Positions 55,169-63,158 of a DNA stretch of 64,000 nucleotides are shown here, in pieces (position 1 is the first letter of the stretch; every line of letters begins with the position of its first letter). A model generated the notes under the pieces. It did not search any database. It was not told where the DNA came from and worked only from the letters and a program-made list of their open reading frames with translations. A program made the position numbers and the translations under genes. The DNA comes from Zavarzinella sp. GTDB lineage: Bacteria > Planctomycetota > Planctomycetia > Gemmatales > Gemmataceae. The stretch covers positions 1,984,001 to 2,048,000 of the forward strand of contig JAWKTI010000001.1 in NCBI GenBank assembly GCA_041399155.1. The letters run 5' to 3'.

Positions 55169-55930
55169 TTACGCTGCAGCAGCAAACACTTTGGGTTTTA
55201 CCTGTTCTGCGGCATTTTCAACAAAACGAGCAAATAATTGTCGGTCCAGTGCACTGGCGGTATCCGCTTCCGGGTGCCATTGGACACCCAGACAGAACCA
55301 GTCGTCTTCCGATTCAATCGCTTCAATTACTTTATCCGGTGCGGTGGCACAAACCCGCAGGCCGTTGCCCAAAGTGGCAATCGCCTGGTGGTGTCGGCTG
55401 TTCACAATCAGTTCGGTGGTGTTGTAAATCTTATGTAACAGGGTGTTCTTCATCACCTCTGCGCTATGTTTGTGGGCCCGTTGTTCCGCATCAAAGTGGG
55501 GCATGGTGCCTGGCAGCGCTTCTGGAATGTGATGGTGGAGTGTACCACCCATCATCACATTGAGTTGCTGCATTCCGACGCCAATTGCCAGCACAGGAAG
55601 CTGCCGATCAATCACCATTTTAATGAGATTTCGGTCGCTGGTATCGCGTCGATCGGCCATCGGCTGCACATTTTTTGGATTCATATTACCATTGCGGCGG
55701 GGATCCATGTCCAGACCACCAGTCAGAATAATTCCATCCACCTGATTCAGCAGTGTTTTCAAGGCAAAATCGTCTGCCATTGGGGGAATCAGCAGTGGGA
55801 TACCCTGGGCCCGCAGGATTTCATCAATGTAACCAGCATTCACCCGGGAATGGGCAGTAATTGTTTTGCTGGAATTGTAAAAATCGCAATTGATGCCAAT
55901 GATTGGTCGAGCAAAAGTCTTGGCAGCCAT
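55169..55930 (-). CDS. Class I glutamine amidotransferase-like (peptidase C26) protein, catalytic Cys replaced
   Basis: 253 residues; AGGAGG lies ~7 bases before the ATG at 55930. The fold marks of the gamma-glutamyl-GABA hydrolase/C26 group are PIIGINCDFYN, DGIILTGGLDMDPRRN, the nucleophile region LPVLAIGVGMQQLNVMMGG and the HxE pair in CLGVQWHPEAD. At residue 117, where the family has Cys (LGICRGMQ), this protein has Gly (codon GGC at 55580-55582). The His/Glu pair is kept. It therefore cannot hydrolyse by the usual thiol mechanism and may bind a gamma-glutamyl compound or act as a regulator; that is inference. The gene is minus strand, 150 bases from the SecA-like gene. Confidence 0.8.
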   Translation of the reverse strand: MAAKTFARPIIGINCDFYNSSKTITAHSRVNAGYIDEILRAQGIPLLIPPMADDFALKTLLNQVDGIILTGGLDMDPRRNGNMNPKNVQPMADRRDTSDRNLIKMVIDRQLPVLAIGVGMQQLNVMMGGTLHHHIPEALPGTMPHFDAEQRAHKHSAEVMKNTLLHKIYNTTELIVNSRHHQAIATLGNGLRVCATAPDKVIEAIESEDDWFCLGVQWHPEADTASALDRQLFARFVENAAEQVKPKVFAAAA

Positions 55931-56282
55931 GATGCACCCTCCTGGTGTCTATTCGGTCGGCTTATGTACTTCCTGTTCCCCACCGAGTAAGAGTTTGCGG
56001 ATTACCCGGGATGGAAAGTTTACAACGTCTGTAACAGTTATGGCAATAGCAATTTCTTGTGGCGAGAGAAAAAATTCTCAAGTTACTAACCAATAAGCAG
56101 TTACGGCGAAAATGAAAATTAGCCGAGTGTTTATATATCCGACCTATAATATTTACTCATAGTTATATAACCAAATCACAACAAGAAGGTCCGTTAGAAG
56201 CAATTCTGCCAACAACGTGCGAAGTTCACTGATATCACTATCCTTTTATTGTCTATTCCATTGACACGAGGATTCTGAGGCG
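55931..56282. other. AT-rich divergent intergenic region
   Basis: 352 bases between the minus-strand amidotransferase-like gene and the plus-strand FMN reductase. The left end carries the AGGAGG for the minus gene. The centre has TATAAT (56145-56150) with no good -35 for either direction, TTATATAT nearby, and TTGACA (56263-56268) too close to the downstream ATG to be its -35. No RNA motif or gene seen; both promoters probably lie here. Confidence 0.4.
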
Positions 56283-56870
56283 ATGAGCGAACAGCCAACG
56301 ATTGTGGCGATTTCTGGCAGCACCCGGAAAGAGTCGTTTAACACGAAATTGTTAAAAATTGTCGCACGTGGTGCTGAAGCAGCCGGTGCCAAAGTCACTA
56401 TAGTCGATTTGAACGACTATCCAATGCCACTTTTTAACGAAGATCTGGAGAAAGCGGAAGGTCTACCCAAAGCTGCAGCGGATTTAAAGGCGCTGATGGC
56501 ACAGCACCGTGGGCTGATCATTGCGTCGCCCGAATACAATTCTTCCATCAGCCCACTTTTGAAAAATACCATCGACTGGGTTTCCCGCAAAGTGGCTGGG
56601 GAACAACCGATGATGGCCTACCGAGGCAAAATCGCCTCATTGGTGGCAGCTTCACCGGGTGCCATGGGTGGTCTGCGTGGATTGGTGCATGTCAGGGCGA
56701 TTCTGCAAAACATTGGCGTGACTGTGCTGCCAGGTCAGTTCGCTGTCAGCCAGGCAGGCCAGGCATTTGACGAATCTGGCAATTTGAAAGATGCTGCCAC
56801 GCAAACCAAAGCAGAAAATATCGGTAAAGAACTGGCTGAATTTTTACTGCGGCTGGCACCTGCAAACTAA
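56283..56870 (+). CDS. NADPH-dependent FMN reductase family protein
   Basis: 195 residues with a flavodoxin-like fold: ISGSTRKESFNTKLL is the phosphate-binding loop for FMN, IIASPEYNSSISPLLKNTIDWVSR is the flavin-contact helix of the NADPH_FMN_red family, and SPGAMGGLRGLVHVRAIL follows. It would reduce FMN or a quinone/dye with NAD(P)H; physiological substrate unknown. Stands alone with GAGG close to the start; a perfect 7-bp inverted repeat (56910-56928) follows 40 bases after its stop. Confidence 0.9.
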   Translation: MSEQPTIVAISGSTRKESFNTKLLKIVARGAEAAGAKVTIVDLNDYPMPLFNEDLEKAEGLPKAAADLKALMAQHRGLIIASPEYNSSISPLLKNTIDWVSRKVAGEQPMMAYRGKIASLVAASPGAMGGLRGLVHVRAILQNIGVTVLPGQFAVSQAGQAFDESGNLKDAATQTKAENIGKELAEFLLRLAPAN

Positions 56871-56909
56871 GCCAATATTGCCCACAATTCATAAACTGAT
56901 TTAAGTTTT

Positions 56910-56928
56910 ACCTGTTACAAAAACAGGT
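56910..56928. promoter_or_regulatory. Perfect 7-bp inverted repeat after the FMN reductase gene
   Basis: ACCTGTT, spacer ACAAA, AACAGGT in the 124-base gap before ppk1. It could be a 3' hairpin for the reductase gene or an operator before ppk1. There is no T-tract on either strand, so a rho-independent terminator is not supported. Confidence 0.3.
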
Positions 56929-56994
56929 GGATACAAGCAAAAATATTCAACCAGAAAATCAGCAATCCGTCATTCAGTGCGGTATTGTGCAACT

Positions 56995-59214
56995 ATGACT
57001 ACGAGCGAAACTATTTCACCTGCAGAAATCAACCTGGACGATCCTTCGCTCTACATCAATCGCGAAATATCCTGGCTGGAATTTAATCGACGGGTTTTAG
57101 ATGAGGCACGTGATCCCACCGTACCACTATTGGAACGTGCCAAATTTCTGGGGATCTTCTCTGCCAATTTAGATGAATTTTTCATGGTCCGTGTGGGTGG
57201 GCTGATGCAGAAAGTACACGCTGGCATCACCCGCTCTTTTGGTGCTGATCGCTCTCTACCCACTCAACAGTTGGAAGCAATCTCGCAACTGGTAGGCGAA
57301 CTGGTTCAGGAGCAATACCGCACCTGGGCAGAAGAAGTCATGCCCGAATTGCAAAACAACAACATCAGCATCGTACGTTACGAAAAAGACCTCAGCGATG
57401 CGGATAAAGCCTTCATTCATGAATATTTTGTGAAAGAAGTGTTTCCCGTGTTAACGCCACTGGCAATCGATCCTGGCCACCCTTTCCCACACTTATCCAA
57501 CCGTTCGATCAACCTGGCAGTCCAGTTGGAACGACCGAAAGCTACAGACAAATTATTTGCCGTGGTGCAGGTACCTGGGGTACTCAAACGCCTGATTGAG
57601 CTGCCCTCCCCCACTGGCAGTGCAGTGTTTGTCTCACTGGAAACAGTCATCCGTTTACATCTAAAAGATCTGTTTCCCGGGATGAAAATTGTCCATAACA
57701 CGGCATTTCGGGTGACCCGCGATACTGAGTACGAAATTGAAGATGAAGAAGTAGAAGATTTGATGAAGGCGATTGAGGACAGCGTTCGCAAAAGGCGACG
57801 TGGGACCGCGATCCGCCTGGAAGTGGAAGCAGAGGCCAGCGAAGAAATCGTGTTTAACCTGTCCACCTCGATGGAGCTGGATACCGTTGCCGATGTCTTT
57901 GCAATCCCTGAATTGCTTGATTTGAGTTGCCTGTTCCAGGTCTATGCACTGCCGGGCTATACAGATTTGCGAGACCCACCATTTGTGCCGCAGCCCAATC
58001 ATGAAATTTCCAGTGCATCGGACATCTGGACTGCAATAAAACAGAAAGATATCCTGCTCCACCACCCGTATGAATCTTTCGCACCGGTGGTGGACTTCAT
58101 TGAATATGCCGCCTCAGACGACAAGGTCCTTGCAATCAAACAAACATTGTATCGTACTTCCCACGATTCTCCGATTGTCCGTGCCTTGCAGCGTGCTGCC
58201 GATGCTGGCAAACAGGTCACAGCCGTCATTGAACTGAAGGCAAGGCTGGATGAAGAGCGTAACATCCTGTGGGCCAGGGAGTTAGAAAAATCCGGCGTAC
58301 ACGTTGTCTTTGGTTTCGTGGGCCTGAAGACCCATTGCAAAGTTGCAATGGTGGTGCGGAAAGACGATGATGGCATTCGACGCTATATCCACCTGGGTAC
58401 TGGGAACTACAACCCACAGACCGCACGTGTTTACACTGACATTGGTTTATTCACTTCCAATGCAGATTACGCTGACGATGTATCAGCACTGTTCAACTAT
58501 CTGACAGGCTACAGCGAGCTACCTGTCTGGAAAAAACTGATTGTAGCCCCATCCCGCCTGCAAAGCTTCATGATTCAGCAGATCCTTCGCGAGCGTGATC
58601 TGCAATTGAAAGGGAAAAAGGGCCGCATTATCACCAAGATTAACGGCCTTCTCGAACCCGCTGTGGTGCAGGCACTCTACCAGGCAAGCCAGGCGGGGGT
58701 CAAAATCGACATTATTTGCCGTGGGATCTGCGCGTTGCGTCCGAAAATTCCTGGTGTCAGTGAAAATATCCGAGTGATTTCCGTTGTTGACCGCTTTCTG
58801 GAACATAGCCGAATTTTTTACTTCGGAAATGATGGCGAACCAGAAGTTTATGTTGGCTCCGCAGACTGGATGGATCGAAACCTCAGCAGGCGGGTAGAGG
58901 TAGTGTTTCCTATTGAAAATCCGGAAATGAAAGACCGCGTCATCAATGAAATTTTAATGAGTTCTGTGCGAGACAATGTCAAAGCACGTGAGCTGCAGGC
59001 AGATGGCAGTTATGTGCGAGTTCAGCCAGCAGAAAATGAACCTCCGTTTCGCAGCCAGTCTCATTTTCTGGAACTTGCCAGCAATCGTGCGATCCGCCGG
59101 GAATTAACTGCGGACAACAGTCCCAAAATTGCCGACACCAAAGGAATTCGACGTCCCAAAAAACCCAAAAAGGCAGAGGATATTCCTCCCCGCCGACAAG
59201 CAACTTCGGAGTAA
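56995..59214 (+). CDS. ppk1: Polyphosphate kinase 1
   Basis: 739 residues from ATG 56995; a GTG at 56977 is in frame and could add six residues, and no Shine-Dalgarno decides. It makes and degrades polyphosphate using ATP. N-terminal domain: REISWLEFNRRVLDEA and FSANLDEFFMVRVGG. Catalytic C1 domain: GLKTHCKVAMVV and YIHLGTGNYNPQTARVYTDIGLFT, matching the phosphorylated-His segment of E. coli PPK. C2 domain: RFLEHSRIFYFGNDGEPEVYVGSADWMDRNL. Length is normal. The DUF2760 gene begins 6 bases after its stop. Confidence 0.95.
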   Translation: MTTSETISPAEINLDDPSLYINREISWLEFNRRVLDEARDPTVPLLERAKFLGIFSANLDEFFMVRVGGLMQKVHAGITRSFGADRSLPTQQLEAISQLVGELVQEQYRTWAEEVMPELQNNNISIVRYEKDLSDADKAFIHEYFVKEVFPVLTPLAIDPGHPFPHLSNRSINLAVQLERPKATDKLFAVVQVPGVLKRLIELPSPTGSAVFVSLETVIRLHLKDLFPGMKIVHNTAFRVTRDTEYEIEDEEVEDLMKAIEDSVRKRRRGTAIRLEVEAEASEEIVFNLSTSMELDTVADVFAIPELLDLSCLFQVYALPGYTDLRDPPFVPQPNHEISSASDIWTAIKQKDILLHHPYESFAPVVDFIEYAASDDKVLAIKQTLYRTSHDSPIVRALQRAADAGKQVTAVIELKARLDEERNILWARELEKSGVHVVFGFVGLKTHCKVAMVVRKDDDGIRRYIHLGTGNYNPQTARVYTDIGLFTSNADYADDVSALFNYLTGYSELPVWKKLIVAPSRLQSFMIQQILRERDLQLKGKKGRIITKINGLLEPAVVQALYQASQAGVKIDIICRGICALRPKIPGVSENIRVISVVDRFLEHSRIFYFGNDGEPEVYVGSADWMDRNLSRRVEVVFPIENPEMKDRVINEILMSSVRDNVKARELQADGSYVRVQPAENEPPFRSQSHFLELASNRAIRRELTADNSPKIADTKGIRRPKKPKKAEDIPPRRQATSE

Positions 59215-59220
59215 CGAACT

Positions 59221-59799
59221 GTGGAATATGTGATTGGAATCATCATTGGACTACTGGTGGGCGCCGGTGTTGGTGTCTTTCTGGGAATGAAAATGGCCAT
59301 TGCGCGCTTCGGATCCCCTGCAACAGTGCAGCAATTAACCAAACTTGCAGAAAAAATGAAGCTGGATGCCAGCATCACTGAAAAGGTGGACAAAATCATT
59401 AATCCACCACCACCGAAACCGTCTGGCGAAGCAATTCGCATCCTCAGCATTCTACAGCGTGAAGCCCGATTACTCGATTTCCTGATGGAAGATGTGGCAG
59501 CTTTCAGTGACGAGCAGATTGGTGCTTCGGTGCGGGACATTCATGGAAAATCCCAGACTCAGTTGAAAAAAATCCTCACTCTGGATCCAGTACTTTCTTT
59601 AAAAGAAGGCGAAAGCGTCACCGTGAAAGAAGGCTTCGATCCATCGACGATCAGTGTTATCGGAAATGTCTCTGGCAAACCACCGTTCACAGGGATTCTC
59701 CAGCACTCCGGGTGGCGTGTAAAAGCGATGGCGATTCCCGCACTGCCTGATTCTGCAGACCCCATGGTGCTGATGCCGGCAGAAGTGGAAGTAGTTTAA
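59221..59799 (+). CDS. DUF2760 family membrane-anchored protein
   Basis: 192 residues, GTG start. An N-terminal membrane anchor (VIGIIIGLLVGAGVGVFLG) is followed by a Pro-rich linker and the DUF2760 core AIRILSILQREARLLDFLMEDVAAFSDEQIGASVRDIH, ending in a beta-rich tail (KAMAIPALPDSADP). DUF2760 proteins elsewhere often sit beside Hsp70-type genes; here the neighbours are ppk1 and hisG, so that context is lost. Function unknown. Confidence 0.8.
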   Translation: MEYVIGIIIGLLVGAGVGVFLGMKMAIARFGSPATVQQLTKLAEKMKLDASITEKVDKIINPPPPKPSGEAIRILSILQREARLLDFLMEDVAAFSDEQIGASVRDIHGKSQTQLKKILTLDPVLSLKEGESVTVKEGFDPSTISVIGNVSGKPPFTGILQHSGWRVKAMAIPALPDSADPMVLMPAEVEVV

Positions 59800-59841
59800 T
59801 TTTCTCATCACTCTCTCATCATTTGGAGCTGATTACTTTTC

Positions 59842-60735
59842 ATGGAAAATGTGTTACGGTTGGGAATTCCCGCAGGCAGCCTTCAAGAAGCTACCGGGGA
59901 ACTGTTTCGTAAAGCTGGTTACCAGATTACTTTTTCTTCCCGCAGTTACTTCCCAACGATCGATGATTCGGAGATCCATTGCACGCTCATCCGGGCACAG
60001 GAAATCCCACGTTATGTGGAAAATGGTGCCTTGGACTGTGGGCTGACAGGATTTGACTGGATTCAGGAAAATAATGCCCAGGTGGATATTCTGTGCGAAC
60101 TGGTTTACAGCAAAGTCAGCCGGAAACCAGTCAAGTGGGTGCTTGCCGTACCACAGGATAGTCCGGTGCAATCGCCGCAAGATCTTGCTGGTAAACGAGT
60201 TGCAACAGAACTGGTTGATTTTACCCGTCGCTGGTTTCTGGCACAGGGTGTGGATGTCAAAGTCGAGTTCAGTTGGGGTGCCACAGAAGTAAAACCACCC
60301 AAACTAGCCGATGCGATTGTAGAAGTCACTGAGACCGGAAGTTCCCTACGCGCCAACAACTTACGCATTGTGGGTGAACCATTACTGGTCAGCACCACAC
60401 GGTTTATTTCAAATCAGCAGGCCGCCAAAGATCCCTGGAAACGCAGCAAAATGAACGATTTGATTCTGATGCTGCAAGGGGCCATTGCTGCCGAAGGTAA
60501 AACTGGTTTGAAATTGAACGTGCCAAAGACAGATCTGGAAAATGTACTGAGTGTCTTTCGCGAACACCCAAAGACTTCGCTGAACGCACCGACAATTTCC
60601 AATTTGACAGATCCGGATTGGGTGGCTTTGGAAACTATTATTCCCGAAGATATTGTGCGGCACATCATGCCCGCACTGCACCAGGCCGGGGCCCGAGGTA
60701 TTGTTGAATATGTGATCACAAAGATCATTGATTGA
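59842..60735 (+). CDS. hisG: ATP phosphoribosyltransferase (long form)
   Basis: 297 residues, so the long HisG with a C-terminal ACT-like regulatory domain rather than the short HisZ-dependent form. It condenses ATP with PRPP in the first step of histidine synthesis. Marks: the N-terminal LRLGIPAGSLQEAT, IRAQEIPRYVENGALDCGLTGFDWI, VATELVDFTRRWFLAQGVDVKVEFSWGATEVKPP and IVEVTETGSSLRANNLRIV (PRPP-binding loop). No other his genes adjoin. It follows DUF2760 by 42 bases. Confidence 0.93.
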   Translation: MENVLRLGIPAGSLQEATGELFRKAGYQITFSSRSYFPTIDDSEIHCTLIRAQEIPRYVENGALDCGLTGFDWIQENNAQVDILCELVYSKVSRKPVKWVLAVPQDSPVQSPQDLAGKRVATELVDFTRRWFLAQGVDVKVEFSWGATEVKPPKLADAIVEVTETGSSLRANNLRIVGEPLLVSTTRFISNQQAAKDPWKRSKMNDLILMLQGAIAAEGKTGLKLNVPKTDLENVLSVFREHPKTSLNAPTISNLTDPDWVALETIIPEDIVRHIMPALHQAGARGIVEYVITKIID

Positions 60736-60782
60736 TCAGTCGATAGGATTCAACACAACTTCTTACTATCAAATGATTTACG

Positions 60783-61289
60783 TCAGGATTTTTCTGCCTT
60801 GCCCTGTGCTTCCAGGTGGCTCAGCCATTGCCGCAACATCTCTGCCAAACTGGTTTTGGTTGCCGGGTCCCAGGCGGGGAGGCTGTTTTCAGCATCGGCA
60901 AACCGAGTTTTGGTGGCGACGTCAATTAATTCCTGCCCTGCCGCAGTCAAACGGACAATCAGTGCCCGTCTGTCATTCGGGTCCTGTGTGCGTTCCACCC
61001 AACCTGCGTGCTGCAATCGGTCTAGCCGATTCGTCATCCCACCTGAAGTGAGCATCACATTCTGCATCAACTGCTTGGGGGACTGTGGGCCTGCACGTCG
61101 CAATGTTGCGAGTATGTCGAATTGACCTAACGTCATACCGTGCAAGGATAAAGCACTTTCCACGCTGCGTTCGAGGTGCTGTGCCAGAATGATGATCCTA
61201 CCCACCAGATGCATGGCATCGCCATCCAGTTCAGGAAGGATTTCCCCCCAGCGGAGCATCATCCGATCAATGACATCATGATTGTTCAT
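60783..61289 (-). CDS. MarR family transcriptional regulator
   Basis: 168 residues with a winged helix-turn-helix: LSLHGMTLGQFDILATLRRAGPQSPKQLMQNVMLTSGGMTNRLDRLQHAGWVERTQDPNDRRALIVRLT (recognition helix and DRR wing are typical). It is divergent from ilvC, and its promoter region overlaps the 15-bp repeat array at 61309-61383, so autoregulation and control of ilvC are likely. The ligand is unknown. Confidence 0.92.
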   Translation of the reverse strand: MNNHDVIDRMMLRWGEILPELDGDAMHLVGRIIILAQHLERSVESALSLHGMTLGQFDILATLRRAGPQSPKQLMQNVMLTSGGMTNRLDRLQHAGWVERTQDPNDRRALIVRLTAAGQELIDVATKTRFADAENSLPAWDPATKTSLAEMLRQWLSHLEAQGKAEKS

Positions 61290-61308
61290 ATGTAAAAAGT
61301 TTATTTAG

Positions 61309-61383
61309 AAGATACTTTTTGTCAAGATAATTCACACTAAGATACTTGATGCTAATTTACTTTGCAATAAGATACTTTCATCG
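61309..61383. repeat. Five tandem 15-bp units (AAGATACTT core) between marR and ilvC
   Basis: Units begin at 61309, 61324, 61339, 61354 and 61369. Their first nine bases are AAGATACTT, AAGATAATT, AAGATACTT, AATTTACTT and AAGATACTT; the last six bases vary. A degenerate sixth unit may start at 61294. The core is close to a palindrome (AAG-ATA-CTT against AAGTATCTT). The exact 15-base step and location over both promoters make this a likely cooperative regulator-binding array, with the adjacent MarR protein as first candidate. Confidence 0.7.
61319..61346 (+). promoter_or_regulatory. Overlapping divergent promoters for ilvC and marR
   Basis: Plus strand: TTGTCA (61319-61324), 16 bases, GATACT (61341-61346), leading to ilvC at 61409. 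Minus strand: TTGACA (complement of 61320-61325), 16 bases, TAAACT, leading to marR at 61289. The two -35 boxes share the bases TGTCA, and both promoters are overlaid by the 15-bp repeats, so binding there would affect both genes. Confidence 0.45.
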
Positions 61384-61408
61384 TAACCTTTCCCTTGGAG
61401 AGACAAAA

Positions 61409-62461
61409 ATGCAAGAGATTCGAGTTGGTGACATTGTTGAATACGCAGTAGAACGTGCAGATTACCCACCTGAGAAGATCCGAGAAATCCTGGGTGGCGA
61501 AACCGTAGCTGTGATTGGTTATGGCGTGCAGGGCCGTGGGCAGTCTCTGAACATGCGCGACAATGGCGTGAAAGTGATTGTGGGCCAGCGTTCTGGTGGC
61601 AAAGCCTGGCAAACCGCTGTTGAAGACGGCTGGGTACCTGGCGAAACCTTATTTGAACCGCTGGAAGCGATTAAGCGTGGCACCGTTGTGCAATATCTGC
61701 TTTCCGATGCAGGCCAGAAAGAAATGTGGCCACAAGTGAAGCCATTGCTGACTGCGGGCAAAGCATTATACTTTTCTCATGGTTTCAGCGTGGTGTTCAA
61801 CGATCAGACCGGCGTTGTCCCACCGAAAGATATCGATGTTATTCTGGTGGCACCAAAAGGTTCCGGCACCACCGTGCGTCGGCATTTTGTTGAAGGCAAA
61901 GGAATTAACGCCAGCTTCGCAGTTTATCAGGATGCCACCGGTAAAGCACGTGAACGCTGCCTGGCACTGGGTATTGCCATTGGTTCGGGCTATCTGTTTG
62001 AAACCACCTTCGAAAAAGAAGTGGTCAGCGACCTGACTGGTGAGCGTGGTGTGCTGATGGGTGCGATTTATGGCCTCTGGTTGGCACAATACGAAGTATT
62101 ACGAGCCAACGGTCACAGTCCTTCCGAAGCATTCAACGAGACTGTGGAAGAAGCCACTCAAAGTCTGTATCCCCTGATTGCAGAAAAGGGGATGGATTGG
62201 ATGTACGCTAACTGCTCCACCACCGCACAGAGGGGTGCGCTGGACTGGTTCCGCAAGTTCCGTGACGCCAGCAAACCAGTTTTTGAATCACTGTACAAAT
62301 CGGTGGCCACTGGTGAAGAAACCAGACGGGTTCTGGAAGTGAATAGCCGGCCCGATTACCGCGAACAACTGGAAAAAGAACTGGCAGAAATTGCCGAGAG
62401 CGAAATGTGGCGTGCAGGTGCCCAGGTTCGCCGCCTGCGTCCGGAAAACCAGGAAAGCTAG
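61409..62461 (+). CDS. ilvC: Ketol-acid reductoisomerase (Bacteroidota-like type)
   Basis: 350 residues from ATG 61409, with GGAG 9 bases upstream; 21 upstream in-frame codons fall inside the repeat array. It converts acetolactate to dihydroxy-isovalerate (NADPH) in branched-chain amino acid synthesis. Marks: VAVIGYGVQGRGQSLNMRDN (NADPH loop), ALYFSHGFSVVF, VAPKGSGTTVRRHFVEGKG, SDLTGERGVLMGAIYGLWL (metal-binding Glu region), and the end SEMWRAGAQVRRLRPEN. The wording VAPKGSGT, NETVEEATQSLYPL, MDWMYANCSTTAQRGALDW and the LRPEN tail match the Bacteroides-type enzyme from memory rather than the common PKGPGH class. Confidence 0.95.
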   Translation: MQEIRVGDIVEYAVERADYPPEKIREILGGETVAVIGYGVQGRGQSLNMRDNGVKVIVGQRSGGKAWQTAVEDGWVPGETLFEPLEAIKRGTVVQYLLSDAGQKEMWPQVKPLLTAGKALYFSHGFSVVFNDQTGVVPPKDIDVILVAPKGSGTTVRRHFVEGKGINASFAVYQDATGKARERCLALGIAIGSGYLFETTFEKEVVSDLTGERGVLMGAIYGLWLAQYEVLRANGHSPSEAFNETVEEATQSLYPLIAEKGMDWMYANCSTTAQRGALDWFRKFRDASKPVFESLYKSVATGEETRRVLEVNSRPDYREQLEKELAEIAESEMWRAGAQVRRLRPENQES

Positions 62462-62464
62462 GCA

Positions 62465-62481
62465 ATCCAGTCTAACTGGAT
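62465..62481 (+). terminator. 7-bp hairpin directly after ilvC
   Basis: ATCCAGT, loop CTA, ACTGGAT begins three bases after the ilvC stop. The stem is perfect but no T-tract follows, so it may be a 3' end or RNA-stability hairpin rather than a classical terminator. Confidence 0.4.
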
Positions 62482-62648
62482 AATAAAAGACGATTAGAAG
62501 AGTTAGGTATCCTGTTTTTTTGCCCACAAAAAGCGCCCTTGCACGTTTCAGACAATTCGCAGACAATTCCGCAAAGATTCCAGTTTGGTGAAAGCAAAGA
62601 TTGGCCTGGGAGCTAAAATAACTGTTTCTGTGTCAATCGAGATGTTTC

Positions 62649-63125
62649 ATGGCTGAAAAGGAAAAGAACAAAGACGAAATCACCGTTGTGTGCCGCAATC
62701 GCAGAGCGTCCCACGAATATGAGCTGTCCGATCGGTTGGAATGCGGCATGGTACTGGTGGGCACAGAAGTGAAAAGTCTTCGCCAGGGGCATTGCAACCT
62801 GGAAGATGCTTACGCCAAACTGGAAGGTGGTGCGTTGTGGCTGGTGGGGTGTGAAATTCCTGAATACGACAAAGGGAATTCACTGAACCATAAACCCAAG
62901 CGGACAAGGAAGTTACTGCTACATCGCAGAGAAATTGGAAAATTCGCGCAAAAAGCTGCCGAACGTGGATTTACATTAGTGCCCATTAGTGTGTATTTCC
63001 GTGGCGGGCGAGCGAAAGTAGATATTGCGGTTGCACGGGGGAAACAATTGCACGATAAACGGCAGGCGCTGAAAAAAGCGGATGCCCAGCGACAGATCGC
63101 ACGTGCAATGAACCGTCGCCGGTAG
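62649..63125 (+). CDS. smpB: SsrA-binding protein SmpB
   Basis: 158 residues. It delivers tmRNA to stalled ribosomes. The OB-fold marks are VCRNRRASHEYELSDRLECG, VLVGTEVKSLRQGHCNLEDAYAKLEGG, YDKGNSLNHKPKRTRKLLLHRREI and VPISVYFRGGRAKVDIAVARGKQLHDKR, and the basic C-terminal tail ends ARAMNRRR. No ssrA gene was recognised in the window. The 187-base gap before it holds a tandem AGACAATTC pair (62550-62571). Confidence 0.95.
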   Translation: MAEKEKNKDEITVVCRNRRASHEYELSDRLECGMVLVGTEVKSLRQGHCNLEDAYAKLEGGALWLVGCEIPEYDKGNSLNHKPKRTRKLLLHRREIGKFAQKAAERGFTLVPISVYFRGGRAKVDIAVARGKQLHDKRQALKKADAQRQIARAMNRRR

Positions 63126-63158
63126 CTGATTCACTATTGCCTGCATGAAGAGGATGTC

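Noticed and set aside
62550..62571. Tandem AGACAATTC pair upstream of smpB
   Set aside because: Only two imperfect copies with no dyad symmetry and no recognisable promoter relation; too little to call a regulatory repeat.
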